From Colius striatus (lineage: Eukaryota; Chordata; Aves; Coliiformes; Coliidae), in the NCBI RefSeq assembly GCF_028858725.1, contig NC_084769.1, positions 14,075,501 through 14,139,500 on the forward strand: DNA of 64,000 nt, in the 5' to 3' direction. Positions 49,701-61,092 of this stretch are shown here, piece by piece (the first letter of the stretch is position 1; every line of letters starts with the position of its first letter). The position numbers and the translations under genes are program-made. The notes below the pieces were generated by a model. The model had not been told where the DNA came from, ran no database searches, and saw only the letters and a program-made list of their open reading frames with translations.

Positions 49701-49959
49701 AAACATGTCAACATGGAAAACAGAGGCACGTGTGGGTGGGGGAGTTTCATTTCTGTTTTATGAAGCCTTATGTATCTGTAAAGGCGGAACAGAGAGGAAA
49801 AAAATATAAAAAGCAAACCCCGTGGAAGCTGAAGCAGATGATCAGAAAGCCAAGGACACAAGCTCAAGCAAGCACTGGGGCTGCGGCTCACAGAAAGCCT
49901 ACAGAGAGGGATCTCTGGGCTAAACGCTGACATAAAAGGACTTGGAACTGAGCGCAGAA
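46761..49959. other. Non-coding stretch upstream of CpG island 2
   Basis: AT-rich sequence with no supported exon. Items noted: an acceptor-donor pair 11 nt apart at 48343-48353, homeodomain-motif-rich DNA near 49090-49140, and the G/T-rich tract at 49329-49392. Confidence 0.4.
49329..49392. repeat. G/T-rich low-complexity tract
   Basis: Sixty-odd bases almost entirely G and T, with short G runs (ggg, gggg, gg, ggg) separated by T runs, ending in a run of 14 T's. The + strand could form a weak G-quadruplex. The minus strand reads as an A-run followed by caaac-type repeats, which may be a decayed poly(A)/(CAAA)n tail, but no upstream element body was recognised. Confidence 0.8.
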
Positions 49960-50207
49960 ACAAACATCTGCCCTCCGTGCTCCCCCTTCCCACCAACAAC
50001 AGGAAAAAAAAGTTTGGTTCTGGCTGTGTTCAGACCAGAAACAAGATTTTATACATTGCTGATGCCCAGGGCTACGCCACGGCACTAAAGGACCGCGGCA
50101 CACTCCTCCCGGCGAGGCCAGCAGCCCGCGGCACCCGCACCCACCCGGCCCCAGCCCCCTGCCTCCGGCATCACCCGCGGCGCCGCGCAGGGGCCCGGCG
50201 GGCGGGG

Positions 50208-50417
50208 CCGCTGCTGCGCTGGTCTCAGCGGCCACGCCAAGGCCGCGGCACCCGCAGCTCCGCTCGCAGCCCGGCCGCACCCCGCGCAGCAGCGGCGGAG
50301 CGCCGCGCACCTCACCGCGCTCGGCCGCCCGCCCGCAGGCCCGGCGCGCAGGCCCCGGGCACGAGCCGCCTCCCCTGCCAGCCCCCGGCTCGCCGCCGGC
50401 CCCGCCGCCCTCGGGAG
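50208..50417 (+). other. Candidate 5'UTR exon 1 of the kelch gene
   Basis: The exon would end at a strong donor, cgggag|gtgagggg (last exon base 50417), downstream of the GC box. The start is not determined; the left limit given is simply the base after the GC box. Assigning it to the kelch gene is inference from orientation, promoter position and the lack of any nearer CpG island. Confidence 0.4.
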
Positions 50418-50800
50418 GTGAGGGGGGAGCCCGGGGAGGTGGGAGGAGGCACCGGGGTGCTGCCCCAGGGAGGAGGATTCACCTCCGGCTGCTGCGGGCC
50501 GGGCTGGCCGAGCCTGTCGCCCCCCGGGCCCGCCCGCGCCTCACGCTGTGCCGGGCGGCCCGCGGGCGGAGGGGCCCCGCTCCCGCCTGAGGGCTGGCGG
50601 CCCTCGCAGCCGCTGTGGTGGGGGCTGCCCGGCCGCGCTCCTCGTCCGGTGCTGGGCGTGCGTGTCCCCGGCTGGCGCCGCGGGGAGCAGGCGTGCAGGG
50701 CAGGGTGCCCCCGGGCTGGCGGGGCGGCGGGACACGTGGGGAGCCTAATGTTGCCTCTTTCTTCATTTGGTTGGGGTTTTTTTCCCTCATGTCCTGTCAG

Positions 50801-50846
50801 GATCAAGCCCCAGTGGAGCTGGGCAGCAGCCGCTGGAGAGGATGAG
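50801..50846 (+). other. Candidate 46-nt 5'UTR exon 2 of the kelch gene
   Basis: A long polypyrimidine tract (ggtttttttccctcatgtcc then tgtcag) leads to an AG at 50799-50800. Forty-six bases later a consensus donor, gatgag|gtgagg, occurs (GT at 50847-50848). Both sites are strong and close enough to define an internal exon. It contains one ATG at 50842, in the context gagaggATGa, which would open a short upstream reading frame after splicing to 62578. Alternatively the 3' site is not used and the first exon simply extends to 50846. Confidence 0.4.
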
Positions 50847-51010
50847 GTGAGGTGGTGAGGTCTCCCCCAGGCAGGGGTGCAGCAGGATGGGCAGGGGGCT
50901 CTGAGGCTCCCGCCTCAGCCAGAGCCACCTCGTGCCCACGCTGGAGGAGCCAGCACCCAAGAGGCTGGCACTGCCACCCGAGAAAGGGAGCAGAGGGAGG
51001 GTAGCAAGGG

Positions 51011-53534
51011 CACAGGCCTGCTCACATTATCGCACAGCACCACAGGAAACAGTCATCCTTCCTATACAGAGTTGTATTGTTGTACAACTGTGTGCAGTTG
51101 TTCACAAAGCTGCTTTCGTCCAAAGGTACGAAAGGAAACAAAGCACATGAAAGGAGGGAAGTGGCGTCAGCACTCTGCAGCCACAGGAGACCGCTGGGGA
51201 AGGGGACCTGCGACTTCCACGGTGCAGCACGGGAGGTCTGTGGTAGGCCCAGCTAGAGCTCTTGTTTCCTTGCTTCCAATTTAGGAGATTCACCACCCTC
51301 CCTTTGCTCATTCCCTTTTCCACAATCAAAGAGCATAAAGCTACTCTACTAAGTAAAAGACGAACAAAGAAATGCAACCATCCAAAACCCAAGCCAAAGT
51401 ACGTCTGGCTCGGGATGAATACTGGGGCACGTTAGCTGGGAGTGAGAATTTTTCAGAAAGCCAGGCTCCAGTCAAAAATGGACCCTGTCATTTGGAGTCT
51501 GAATATGAAAACAGCTTGCAAAACATTTTTTTCAGGCTTTTCACAAAAGAGTTGGTCCTTTTGCTCTGGTATCTAGGCTACATTGTTCAAGCTCATACAT
51601 ATCACTGGTCGTATTCACATGAGTAATTCCATTTGAATTTGGAGCGAAAATGTGTATGTGTAAAGTTACTCATATGCTTTCTGTCTCCTTTATATATTGA
51701 AATTATGTGGGTTTGGTCTTTTTCCATTTGCTAGTGCAGCCCAGTAACTTGGCATCAAGGTTATTGTGAACCATCATGGTTATTATTACTGTTTGCCTGC
51801 CTGACACCTTTGTTTTCCTTGCCAGACTAAAATCCAGCTATTCTCCTCTACGCAATCTATTCCAGCTACGCCATTGTGTCATCTGTTTTTATGCAACCAT
51901 CTTTTGCTTGACTGTGTAAATTCATCTTTCCTATAAAAGATCCTTTTTATACAGTTTTCCCTCCAGTCATTACTGACAGTCTTTCCAGTTGTGCCATCTG
52001 ATTCTTTCTCACTTCATGAGAAGTCTCTCATGACTTCTCCCATACTGTGTAATCTAAATGCATAATGATTCTAACATGATAGCTGGATGTTTTAATATTT
52101 GCCAGCTGGAACTTTTTATTATTCTCTTTGCCAAATGCCCTCTCTTTCCTCCCTCATATTTCTTCAGGCTCCAGCTTCTGCTATTCTCATAACCTTGTAT
52201 GTCTTCTGTATCCCATTGCTCCATGTTCATCGAAGGGCAAAATGTCTCTGGGACAAGAAAAACACTTTGTCTATCTTACAGCTTAATGCCACACTTCATG
52301 GAATGCCTTTTCATGGAAGTGTGGCTGAGCCATTTATTAGATGTTCCTTTTCCTTGGTCAGGGAATATAAAAACCAAAACAAGTAAAATTCAGTGCATAC
52401 TTTTGTTTGTTTTAAATGGAAGATGATAACTTTTCATGAATATACTCTCAGCAGTTTAGTACTTTAATTTGTGCCTGAAGAGAGTAGGCAGCTTTCTTCC
52501 TAACCTAGAGTATTTTGTGAATTAGCAGAGTAGAGTCTCCCTTAGGAAATAAAGACTTTTGAAGTTGTTTCAGCAGCAGGTCACAAGCTCTCCAGGGCAT
52601 CTACCTACAGGATCTTGAAAGAATCAGACTAGTAAGTTTTTGTGAAATCCCCAAATGATGCCTTTTAGGAACACTGAAAATTGCTCTTTCTGGGGGAAAG
52701 GAGTGATGACCTATGTATTGAAATGACGTGTTTCCACTGGTGACAGGACAAATTACTTCCAAGAACAGGGTAAAATGCCAAATACATTTTAGACTGTCCT
52801 GTGAACGTGTTAGGAGTTTCTCATTTATCTTAAAGTGTCAGGACCAGGATCAGTATTTCCTCCCTCTGCCATATCTAGAACATGAAAACTCACCTGTTTG
52901 TCAGAGATAAGGTCTGAAGAGCCACCTTGCTGCAGTGATGCTTTACAGCCAGGGCATCTTCCCCCACTTTTAAGATGATGAGACCACAACAGAGACTGTG
53001 CTCTTGACACTCCTGTGTTCACCAGCAAGAAGCTAAATAAGATTTGAAAAGCAGATTAGGTTACCAAAGTAAGTGTTTTGTTAAGGAACAAAACCAACCC
53101 CTATACAGGCACTGATAATCAGCATAAGCTTTTGATCAGGGGTGGCCAGTGCACTGCATGTATGTGTCCATAACGTGCTGTCCTTGGGCCACCTACAGGT
53201 GTGTATTTTAGAACAGGAAGCTCTTTCTCAGGAGCTTCATTCAAAATTCATATTCTAATTTTTATTTATACAAAGGTCCCATTCTTTAAAAGAAGCCAAA
53301 ACAAAAAAAAACCCCAAAGAAAACCCAACAACTGAAATCTTAATATACTAAGGAAAATAAGCCATAAAAGTCATGTAGTATGGGTGCATTTCTTTTTTGT
53401 CTGTACCATAAACCTTATTGATTACAGTGGCAAAAGTAATTTCCTGACTCATAGACTAGAGGTGTATATAAAGATGTAACAATTCCAGAAGGTTTTTAAG
53501 TACTAAAGTTCTTTTTTCCAGATACCAGCCTCTC
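51011..53534. other. Probable kelch-gene intron, nothing recognised
   Basis: Mixed composition, GC falling away from the island. Short frames are without splice support and no repeats were recognised. Confidence 0.45.
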
Positions 53535-53951
53535 AACCCCTCAATTTCCTCTTCTCTACACTAAACAGCCCCAGTTCCTGCAGCCTTTCCTCATAAGGAA
53601 GATGCTTCAGACCTCTGATCATCTTGGTGGCCCTGTGCTGGACTCTCTCCAGCAGTTCTCAGTCCCTCTTGAGCTGAGGAGCCCAAAACTGGACACAGGA
53701 CTCCAGATGAGGCCTCACCAAGGCAGAGTAGAGGGTGAGCAGAACCTCCCTCGACTTGCTGGCCACACTCTTGTTGATCCATCCCAGGATGCCATTGGCC
53801 TTCTTGGCCATGAGGGCACATTGCTAGCTCATGGTTAGTTTATTATCAACCGGCACTCCCAGGTTTCTCTCTGCAGAGCTGCTCTCCAGCAGGTCAATCC
53901 CCAGCCTGTCCTGGTGCATAGGGTTGTTCCTTCCCAGATGCAGGACTCTTA
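53535..53951 (-). mobile_element. CR1 LINE fragment lacking its 3' end
   Basis: Minus-strand CR1 covering the end of the ORF2 reverse transcriptase (ctaaacagccccagttcctg through the [13 protein letters not shown] region to tgttccttcccagatgcagg). Unlike every other copy here it has no 3'UTR or tcatagaatcatagaat tail: homology begins abruptly near tcaatttcctcttctctaca. Since CR1 inserts by reverse transcription from the 3' end, loss of the tail implies a later deletion or an atypical insertion. Confidence 0.93.
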
Positions 53952-55249
53952 ATATTGTGATCTGAATGAAAGAACCATGACCCTTTACCTGCAGAGCTCC
54001 AGAAGCAGGCAGACAGCTTGTTCACGAGGTGGGGAGATTCACGATGCTCTCATCTGTTTTGCAGTAAAGGTGCCAATGCCCTGGGTGGTTTAGGACTCCA
54101 TGCCCCACAAGCAGCAGTTATATCTATAGGTTTGCAGTATATAAAAACTGAAATCATCCTTGACTGTTTTAGGAGAGTTGCCTCCTTTGAAATATCTGTT
54201 CACCTCAGAAAGCATTCTGATGCACTGAAAAATAACAGTGATAATGTTTAAGATTAGTAGCTTAAAACTTGTTAAAATGGAACTAAGAGTTACGCAACAT
54301 AAAAGTGTTTCAGGTTTCCTCTAGGTTTTCAGCATGTCCTCTCTAAGCTTTATAAAGACAACAGGGGTGTTACTGGTTTATTTGAAGGTACCTATTATTT
54401 TTCTGAACCCTGAAATCAGGATGGAGCTGTGTCTCTGCTTTGATTTGTCATTTTACAAATCCTCTTTCAGTCCTTCAGCTCCCCCCTGTATGATGAAAGG
54501 CTATTTTCTAACTCCTTCCTTTTATCTTGATCACTTCAGTTGGAAGCACAGTCACGTCGGAACTGTGTGTTCTACAATGCCTACCAAAGCAAGGCCCTAT
54601 TTCAGGCTGGAATTTCAGTACTACAGAATTATTACAGACACCCTATATTCCTAGAGCCATTCCAAACTTTCAGGTGGGAAATTCTGAAGCTGAGCATCTC
54701 TGAAAGTTAGTTCCTGTATTTTGGATTAAAAAACAATCCCCAAAACCAAACCAAAATACCACCCCCTCCACCCTGAAACTTAGTGATACTTACCTTTAGG
54801 AAATAACAAAATAGCAAGCCTGAGGACACTAACATTTATCACACATAATAAAGCATGGCAAGTAAATCTGATATACTGAAAAACAATGCCTGCTCTCTAA
54901 ACTGTTTAAACAAAGTGATGGGTTTTGAAACTTTGTAGCCGCCTCGCAAGTCTTCAAAGTTTCTTCCTTATTGATGCAGCATTAAAATAAACCCACCACT
55001 AAAAAGCAAAGGCTTCTGAGATAAGCAGAATGGGGAAGATCTGTTGTTAATTTTAGAAGAGTAGTAAAACATCAAGTTGCCTTAACAAGAAAATACAGTG
55101 TTCTGTACGGAAGTGTTGGAGGGTTGAGACAAACCCCCCCAAACCAAGATTTCCTACTTATTTTGCCCTAGTACGAGTGGTTTCATATCACATTATATTT
55201 CAAAAGCCTGGATCCTTTTAAATCTGAAACTTAGAATTCTGAGTGCATT
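53952..55249. other. Intronic stretch, nothing recognised except an A/C-rich tract
   Basis: An A/C-rich low-complexity tract with ccaaaaccaaaccaaaa lies at 54728-54774. A similar one lies before the CR1 copy at 53296-53332. No exon is supported. Confidence 0.45.
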
Positions 55250-55665
55250 ACAGAATCACAGAATGGTAGGGGTTGGAAGGGACCTTTAGAGTCCAACTCC
55301 CCCGTGCAAGCAGGTCCACCTAGATCAGGTCACACAGGAACAGGTCCAGGCAGCTTTTGAAACTTCCAGAGGAAACTCCACACCCTCTCTGGGCAGCCTG
55401 TGCCAGGGCTTCCTCACCCTTACAGTAAAGTAGTTTCTCCTTAAGTGGGACTTTCTGTGTTCCAGCTTTTGTCCATTACCCCTAGTCCTATCCCTGGACA
55501 CTACAGAGAAAAGTTTTGCCCCGTCCTCCTGAGATACGACTTTCAAATACTTGTAAGTATTAGCGAGGTCACCCCTCAAGTCTCCTCCAGGCTGAATAGT
55601 CTCAGATACCACCGCTTTCCCTCATAAGGAAGATGCTCCAGTCCCCTGATCATCTTGGTGGCTTA
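55250..55665 (-). mobile_element. CR1 LINE 3' region, about 415 bp
   Basis: The minus-strand tail (acagaatcacagaatggtag) is followed by the 3'UTR and the last ORF2 codons, ending at tgatcatcttggtggc. Small deletions relative to other copies are visible (gatcatccagtcc reduced to gtccaact; the aaacctccagagaaggag segment shortened). Confidence 0.95.
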
Positions 55666-55839
55666 GATGAAACCAGATGGAAATGAATCAGGAGACAGAC
55701 GAAAGCTTTAATGACAATCTATTTAAGTAATACTTAAAATAAATAAATCATTTGTCTGAGAAACCATATCTAATAGAAACATGAAGAATTATATAATGAC
55801 CATCTAAACTCCATTTCCTGAAGTAATTCCTGTCTCCCT

Positions 55840-56030
55840 ACATTTCCGGGATTATTTGTATTATGAAACAGTTAGTGTGGCACCATTAATTGATAAGCAC
55901 TCTGTGCTATAGTTACCCCACTAATTGCAGCTCTTTAGGTCCCGTCTCACAGCTCCTCCAGCCGTTTAACAATTGGGATTGATTGCATGGAGCTATTTTT
56001 AGAATGGAATGGCTGAAGAATTTGGAGAGC
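55840..56030. promoter_or_regulatory. Candidate enhancer-like block
   Basis: About 190 bp with several recognisable factor motifs close together: a homeodomain/GATA pair ccattaattgataagc (55883-55898), a second taattg at 55922, a SOX-like aacaat in tttaacaattggg, and a perfect MEF2 consensus ctatttttag (55993-56002). The block contains no transposon sequence. Function is inferred only from motif content. Confidence 0.25.
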
Positions 56031-56334
56031 AGCAGCCATCTTTTTGTGTGTGCTACAGCTGTTTTGGGAAAAAAAAAAAGTTGGATGAAAAATGTTCTGA
56101 GTTGTCTCTTTGGGTACTTTTTTAAAAAAGAAATTCTGCTGAAGTTAGGGTTTCCTATTGGATAATTGATCCTGGCTGTACTAATCTGAAGCTGAGGTCA
56201 GTGTCACATGACACACAGGATATTGCTGGGTAGCGTTCTCAAAAGAGCAGCAGTTTTCCTTGGGAAATGGGGCTGTGGAAGTAGAGGGCAGATGAACTTC
56301 ACTGGGTCTGGTTCAATAGAAAGACAGCCCAGGG

Positions 56335-56606
56335 ATCACAGAATCACAAGGGTTGGAAAGGACCCTGAATGATCATCCAGCCCAACCCCCCTCCACAGCA
56401 GGACCGCCTAGACTAGGTCACACAGGAACTCGTCCAGGTGGGTTTTGAATGTCTCCAGAGAAGGAGACTCCACAACCCATCTGGGCAACCTGTGCCAGGG
56501 CTCCGTCACTCTCACAGTAGAGGAGTTTTTCCTTATGTTTCTTTGGAACCTCCTATGTTCCAGCTTGTCCCTTGTCCTGTCGTTGGCCATCGCTGAGAAT
56601 ACTAGT
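56335..56606 (-). mobile_element. CR1 LINE 3'UTR fragment
   Basis: Minus-strand copy with a slightly altered tail (ggatcacagaatcacaaggg), then ggaaaggaccctgaatgatc, aggtcacacaggaactcgtc and ttccttatgtttctttggaa. Truncated just after the ttgtcctgtcgttggccat block. Confidence 0.94.
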
Positions 56607-58078
56607 GATGAAAGGCAAGATTAAAGATTAACTTTGAACATGGTGGGTTTGGTTTTTTTTTTTCCCAACTCTGAAATGCAGCAGTTTGTTAACTGATCTA
56701 TTTAAGCACTGTAGCTCTGCTTCCAAGAAGGCTTCATGTGGAGAGAGCAAAGGGTGTGATTCACAAGGGTCAGCTGGTGCTCAGAAGGTGTGACTGAGAG
56801 GAGACACCCATTCAGTTAGTCTCTGATTGGCCTTTTGTGATCCATCCTGCTCACCTGCCTCACAAAGAGTTCAGATGGGGCAGATAAACAAGTGGACAAG
56901 ATTTTGTGGCTAATCTACTGTATGAAATCAGGGCTATCTCCTTCTCTGAATGTTTGTACAAAAGGAGGCAGGACTGGTAGGAAGAATAACAATTATATAG
57001 AAGAGAAATAACTGGTTTTATAGCTCAGGAAAAAAACAACCCAACCAAACTCAAAGGGACAAACCCATTTTACCTTTGTAAAGTATTAATAGCTGAGACT
57101 TATCACCTTTTTCATATTAAATTATATCAGTAGTAGCAGTAATGCCCTGTCACTCTCACACAGCACTGCATCAGCAAATTTGGAGTGTTTTACTAAGGAG
57201 GTGTCTCCTTAGCTACGGAAGTAAACAGAGGAGTTGGCTGTGGTTACACAGCAGCTTGGCAGAGTTAGGGAGAGAATCCATGTTTCATGACTTCAGCTGC
57301 TTTCCCCTTTTCATCAGGATAGTATAATATGTAAGGGATAGTAATATGTAAAGTATTAGGGACTCACACACCTATAACATGTTACTACTTCACAGTTGCT
57401 CATTCCCTCTGGAAAAGAGAATGCACACCTCTAAATGCTGCCAATCTTGTGTTTGTTCAGAGAAAACACACATAGAATAATATCCTTCAGTTTTGTACAG
57501 TAATAGCTTACAATGCTGCTTTGCATAAAACAAAGATTAACACAATTTGAGTAGCTAGTCTTGCCAGAATATGCTGCAAGAGATTCTCCAGCATGTTTTT
57601 TTTTGTCACTGAATATATTTCAGTCTTGCAAATGGTAAATTTTAGAGATAAACTGGATGATAAATTAGATACATGCATTTCATATTCATATGAAATATAA
57701 ATACAAATGTATCTTCTATAGCTTGTGTTACTGTAATCTTTATTTTTCCTCAAATTATGTGCAACTTTCCCCTGGACCTCTTTTAGGTACCTGAAGAGAG
57801 GGATGCAGTACGGATTCATCCTGTAAACACTTCCTGGGCTCACTTCCTTGGGGAATAAGTACTGATAAGTACAAACTTCAGGTATAGTGAAAATACAGAT
57901 TTAAGCCTTTTGCAGATAGACTATTTAATATATCAGTCATCTCACTGGAGCATGTTGTCTCATTGGGTCTATTCTGATTTCAGGAAACAAAATAACAGTT
58001 AATCTGTTCATATTTTATAAGGGCTGTGTCATAGCTTCCAGTACATTTAATGGGGAGAGAGGTCAGTAGTATCAGAGA
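56607..58078. other. Intronic stretch with one MIR-like remnant
   Basis: AT-rich sequence. Includes a MIR-like remnant (57200-57310) and a small inverted repeat at 57677-57696 (atttcatat, tc, atatgaaat). No exon is supported. Confidence 0.45.
57200..57310 (-). mobile_element. MIR-like ancient SINE, antisense
   Basis: The + strand reads like the reverse complement of the MIR core: tggttacacagcagcttggc, agagttagggagagaatcc, atgtttcatgacttcagctg, ctttccccttttcatc. This parallels the usual antisense MIR phrase order (aggtcacacagctagt, ggcagagc, gaacccaggt, tgactccag, gctctttcc). Diverged; could be a related CORE-SINE. Confidence 0.55.
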
Positions 58079-58516
58079 ACCACAGAATCACAGAGTTGTT
58101 ACCATTGGAAAAGACCTTTAAGATCAAGTCCAACCACTCACCTGCTACTGCCAAACCCATCACTAAACTAAACCATATCCCTCAGCACCTCATCTATGCC
58201 TCTTCAATATCTTCAGGGATGGTGATTCCACCACCTCCCTGGGCAGCCCATTCCAATGCCTAATAACCCTCTCAGTGAATAAGTTCTTCCTAACCTCCAA
58301 TCTAAACCTCCCCTGGTGCAACTTGAGCCCATTTCCTCGTGTCCTATCATTTATTACTAGAGAGAAGAGATTGAACCTCACCTTGCTACAGCTCCCCTTC
58401 AGGTAGTTGTATAGAGAGTGATCACATCTCCTCTTGGCCTCCTCTTCTCTAGGCTAAGATCCCTCAGCCACTCCTCATCAGACTTGTTCTCCAGACCCTT
58501 GACCAGCTTCACTGCC
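58079..58516 (-). mobile_element. CR1 LINE (divergent subfamily) 3' part of a chimeric element, copy 2
   Basis: Same subfamily and extent as 46190-46635: accatatccctcagcacctc, tggtgattccaccacctccc, gaataagttcttcctaacct, ggtgcaacttgagcccattt. CR1 identity stops in tgaccagcttcactgccta, the same internal position as the other copy. The sequence before the CR1 tail (up to 58078) is unrelated to that before 46190. Confidence 0.94.
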
Positions 58517-58655
58517 TAAGTTTAGACAACAAATGTATGTACAACATGTTCCTACTCTCAGGCAAGCAATAACAAAGCTCCTGGGTTAGCAGGACTCAGA
58601 AGCAGTAGGTACCACCATTGTAATGTATGCTGCATCGCAGCCAACAAACTCTGCA
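58517..58655 (-). mobile_element. Non-CR1 5' partner of the chimeric CR1, copy 2
   Basis: Contains agtttagacaacaaatgtat, agctcctgggttagcaggac, tcagaagcagtaggtacc and cattgtaatgta, collinear with 46636-46760. It ends around agccaacaaactctgc, after which the two copies can no longer be aligned by eye. Origin unknown. Confidence 0.85.
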
Positions 58656-58917
58656 GGGCTGCAGTTCACTTGCTATTCTTAGGACAGTAGCAGTGGTGAT
58701 ACCCCAGAAAATGCAAGGACCTGGGATAACATGCATTCCACAAAAAGCACTTTACACCATCCAGGGTACTGGCCAGAGGTCAGCTTGGCTTTCTGGCACC
58801 AGTTCTGAACAGGCTTGATGGAGCCAATCTGATTGTAAAGAGGGAGTTAAGTAACCAGAGCAGTCACATTGCAGCTGATCTGCCAGGGCTCATCTGCTAG
58901 AACCTTGAGGAGGGAGA

Positions 58918-60362
58918 TCATAGAATCATAGAATTATTTCAGCTAGAAGAAACCTTTAAGATCATCAAGTCCAGCCTTTGTCCCAGCCCTATCAACCACT
59001 AGACCATTTCCCTAAGTGCCACATCCACCCATCCCTTAAACACATCCAGGGACGGTGACTCCAGCACCTCCCTGGGCAGCCCATTCCAATGCCTGACAAC
59101 CCTTGCAAGAAAGAAATTCCTCCTCAGATCCAGCCTGAACCTCCCCTGGCACAACCTGAGGCCGTTTCCTCTTGTTCTATTGCTTGTCACTAGGGAGAAG
59201 AGACCGACCCCCACCTCGCTACAACTTCCTTTCAAGTAGTTGTAGAGTGGTAAGGTATCCCCTAAGCTTTTTTTTTCTCCAGGCTAAACAACTCCAGATC
59301 CCTCAGCTGTTCCTCACATTAGGCATGCTCCAAATCCTTTACTAGCTTGGTAGCCCACCTCTGGATTCTCTCCAGCACATCGATGTCCTTCTTGTAGAGA
59401 GGGGCCCAAAACTGGACACGGTATTTGAGATGCGGCCTCACCAAAGCAGAATACAGGGGAATGATCACAGAATCACAGAATGGTAGGGTTGGAGGGGACC
59501 TTTAGATATCATCTAGTCCAACCCCCCTGCAGAAGCAGATCCACCTAGATCAGGTCACATTTGAACACGTCCAGGAGGGTCTTGAAGACCTCCAAGGAAA
59601 GAGACTCCACAACCTCCCCCCTCCTCCTGACAACAGTGTTCCTGATCCAGGCCACGATGTCATTGGCCTTCTTGGCCACCTGGGCACACTGCTGGCTCAC
59701 GTTCAGCTGCTGTCAGTCAACACTGCCAGGTCCCTCTGTACCTGACAGCTTTCCAGCCACTCCTCCCCAAGCCTATAGCATTGCGTGGGGTTGTTGTGGC
59801 TCAAGTGCAGGACCTGGCACTTGGCCTTATTGAAACTCATGGCATTGGCCTTGGCCCAGCCAACCAGCCTGTCTAGATCTCTCTGTAGAGCTTCCCTACC
59901 CTCAAGCAGATCTACACTTTCACCCAGCTTGGTGTTATCTGCAAACTTGCTAAGAGTGCACCCTATCCCCTCATGTAGATCATTAATAAAGATGTTAAAC
60001 AGGAGTGGCCCCAGCACTGAGCCCTGGGGGACACCACTCTTGACCAGCCACCAGTGGATTTAACTCCACTGACAAAGACTCTTTGGAGCCGGCCATCTAA
60101 CCAGTTTTTCACCCAGGAGGGTGTCTGCCCATCCAAGCCAAGAACAGCTAATTTCCCCAGGAGAACACTATGGGAAACAGTGTCAAATGCCTCACTAACG
60201 TCAAGGTAGCCAATGTTCACAGCCTTTCCTTCATCCAACAAGCAGGTCATCCTGTCATAGAAGGAGATGAGGTTTGTTAAACAGGACCTGCTCTTTATAA
60301 ACCCAGTCTGACTAGGCCTGATCACCTGGTTGTCCTGCATGATGTGTGAAGAGGTTGTGTCA
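58918..60362 (-). mobile_element. Older CR1 LINE, about 1.3 kb, interrupted by a younger CR1
   Basis: The minus-strand tail at 58918 (gatcatagaatcatagaatt) is followed by the 3'UTR and RT C-terminus to 59465. A younger CR1 (59466-59612) interrupts it, and the old element resumes (gttcctgatccaggccacga) to 60362. It retains reverse-transcriptase motif A (YLDVSEAFDTVSH) and the palm region. The catalytic motif reads FADNTKLG, where CR1 elements normally have an ADDTKLG-type sequence, so the second catalytic aspartate is lost. Frameshifts between the two RT blocks confirm a dead copy. Confidence 0.95.
59466..59612 (-). mobile_element. Younger CR1 fragment nested in the older CR1
   Basis: A second CR1 tail (agaatcacagaatggtaggg) starts in the middle of the older element's ORF2, right after tacaggggaatgatcac. 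It runs through ggaggggacctttagatatc and aggtcacatttgaacacgtc to gactccacaac, where the older element's cctcctcctgacaacagtg resumes. The two belong to visibly different subfamilies, which gives a relative insertion order. A target-site duplication is not obvious. Confidence 0.93.
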
Positions 60363-61092
60363 GCAATGGGGAGCCTCATTATTTATGGGTGAAGGGAAGG
60401 ATAACTCCTGAATTTGTGTGGGACAAATCGAGGTGTTTGAAAACGAGGGAATCTGTGAACACAGGAGAAAACATTTGGTAAAAGGGGTATGCTTTTGTGC
60501 TGCTGATATATAAGTTTTCCAGACAAGGGATGTTGGCAGAGAGGCAGAGTACTGAAAACTCTGTGAAACAAAAATCTTTCCAGTGCAGCAGTGAAACAGA
60601 AAACATGCAGGATGCTGAGAGAAAAATAAAAAAGAAGACTTACTATAGAAGTACATAGAAAAATAAATAAAAGATTGTGTAGCTGGCCATTATTACCCAG
60701 CATGTTTCCTTACACACAAACTGCCTTTACAGAAATCTGCGGGGTTTTTTCTTTTGTATTTAACTGCTCCCCTGTCATTGCATCCAAGCGAACATCATTC
60801 TTTCATTTTTAGAACATGGCAGCTTCTTCTGGACATCTGGATACTTTGTAGCCTCTGTACATACCCCTTTCCTCATTATCAAACCTGCACAGGGTGAAAA
60901 GCACTTACATTGACCTCTGCTGGCTTGTATATGGCTAAATGGAGTTCTACACAATGAAAATCAAAGCACAACTTGTATGTCTTAGGTTATACTATGGCAA
61001 TGCATATAGTAAAAATACCTGCATGTAGATCTGCAGAGGGCTGTATTTAACTTAACCTGATCATTGCTGGATTTCCAATAAACTGTTCTGGC

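Larger units (their letters stand above)
49960..51010. promoter_or_regulatory. CpG island 2, probable promoter of the kelch gene
   Basis: Roughly 1 kb of very GC-rich, CpG-dense sequence (core 50080-50720). A GC box gggcggggcc begins at 50199. On the + strand, consensus donors follow at 50418 and 50847, matching a rightward transcript into the kelch gene at 62.6 kb. On the minus strand a gcgcg|gtgagg donor (GT at 50315-50314) leaves a divergent leftward transcript possible. Long frames across the island on both strands are composition artefacts: they lack stops because the DNA lacks A and T. Confidence 0.85.

Noticed and set aside
49888..50858. Long open frames on both strands across CpG island 2 (up to about 290 codons)
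   Set aside because: Same composition artefact; overlapping frames on both strands with no recognisable domain.
59703..60379. Minus-strand RT-like frames as an active polymerase gene
   Set aside because: Frameshifted, 5'-truncated CR1 remnants with a mutated catalytic motif.
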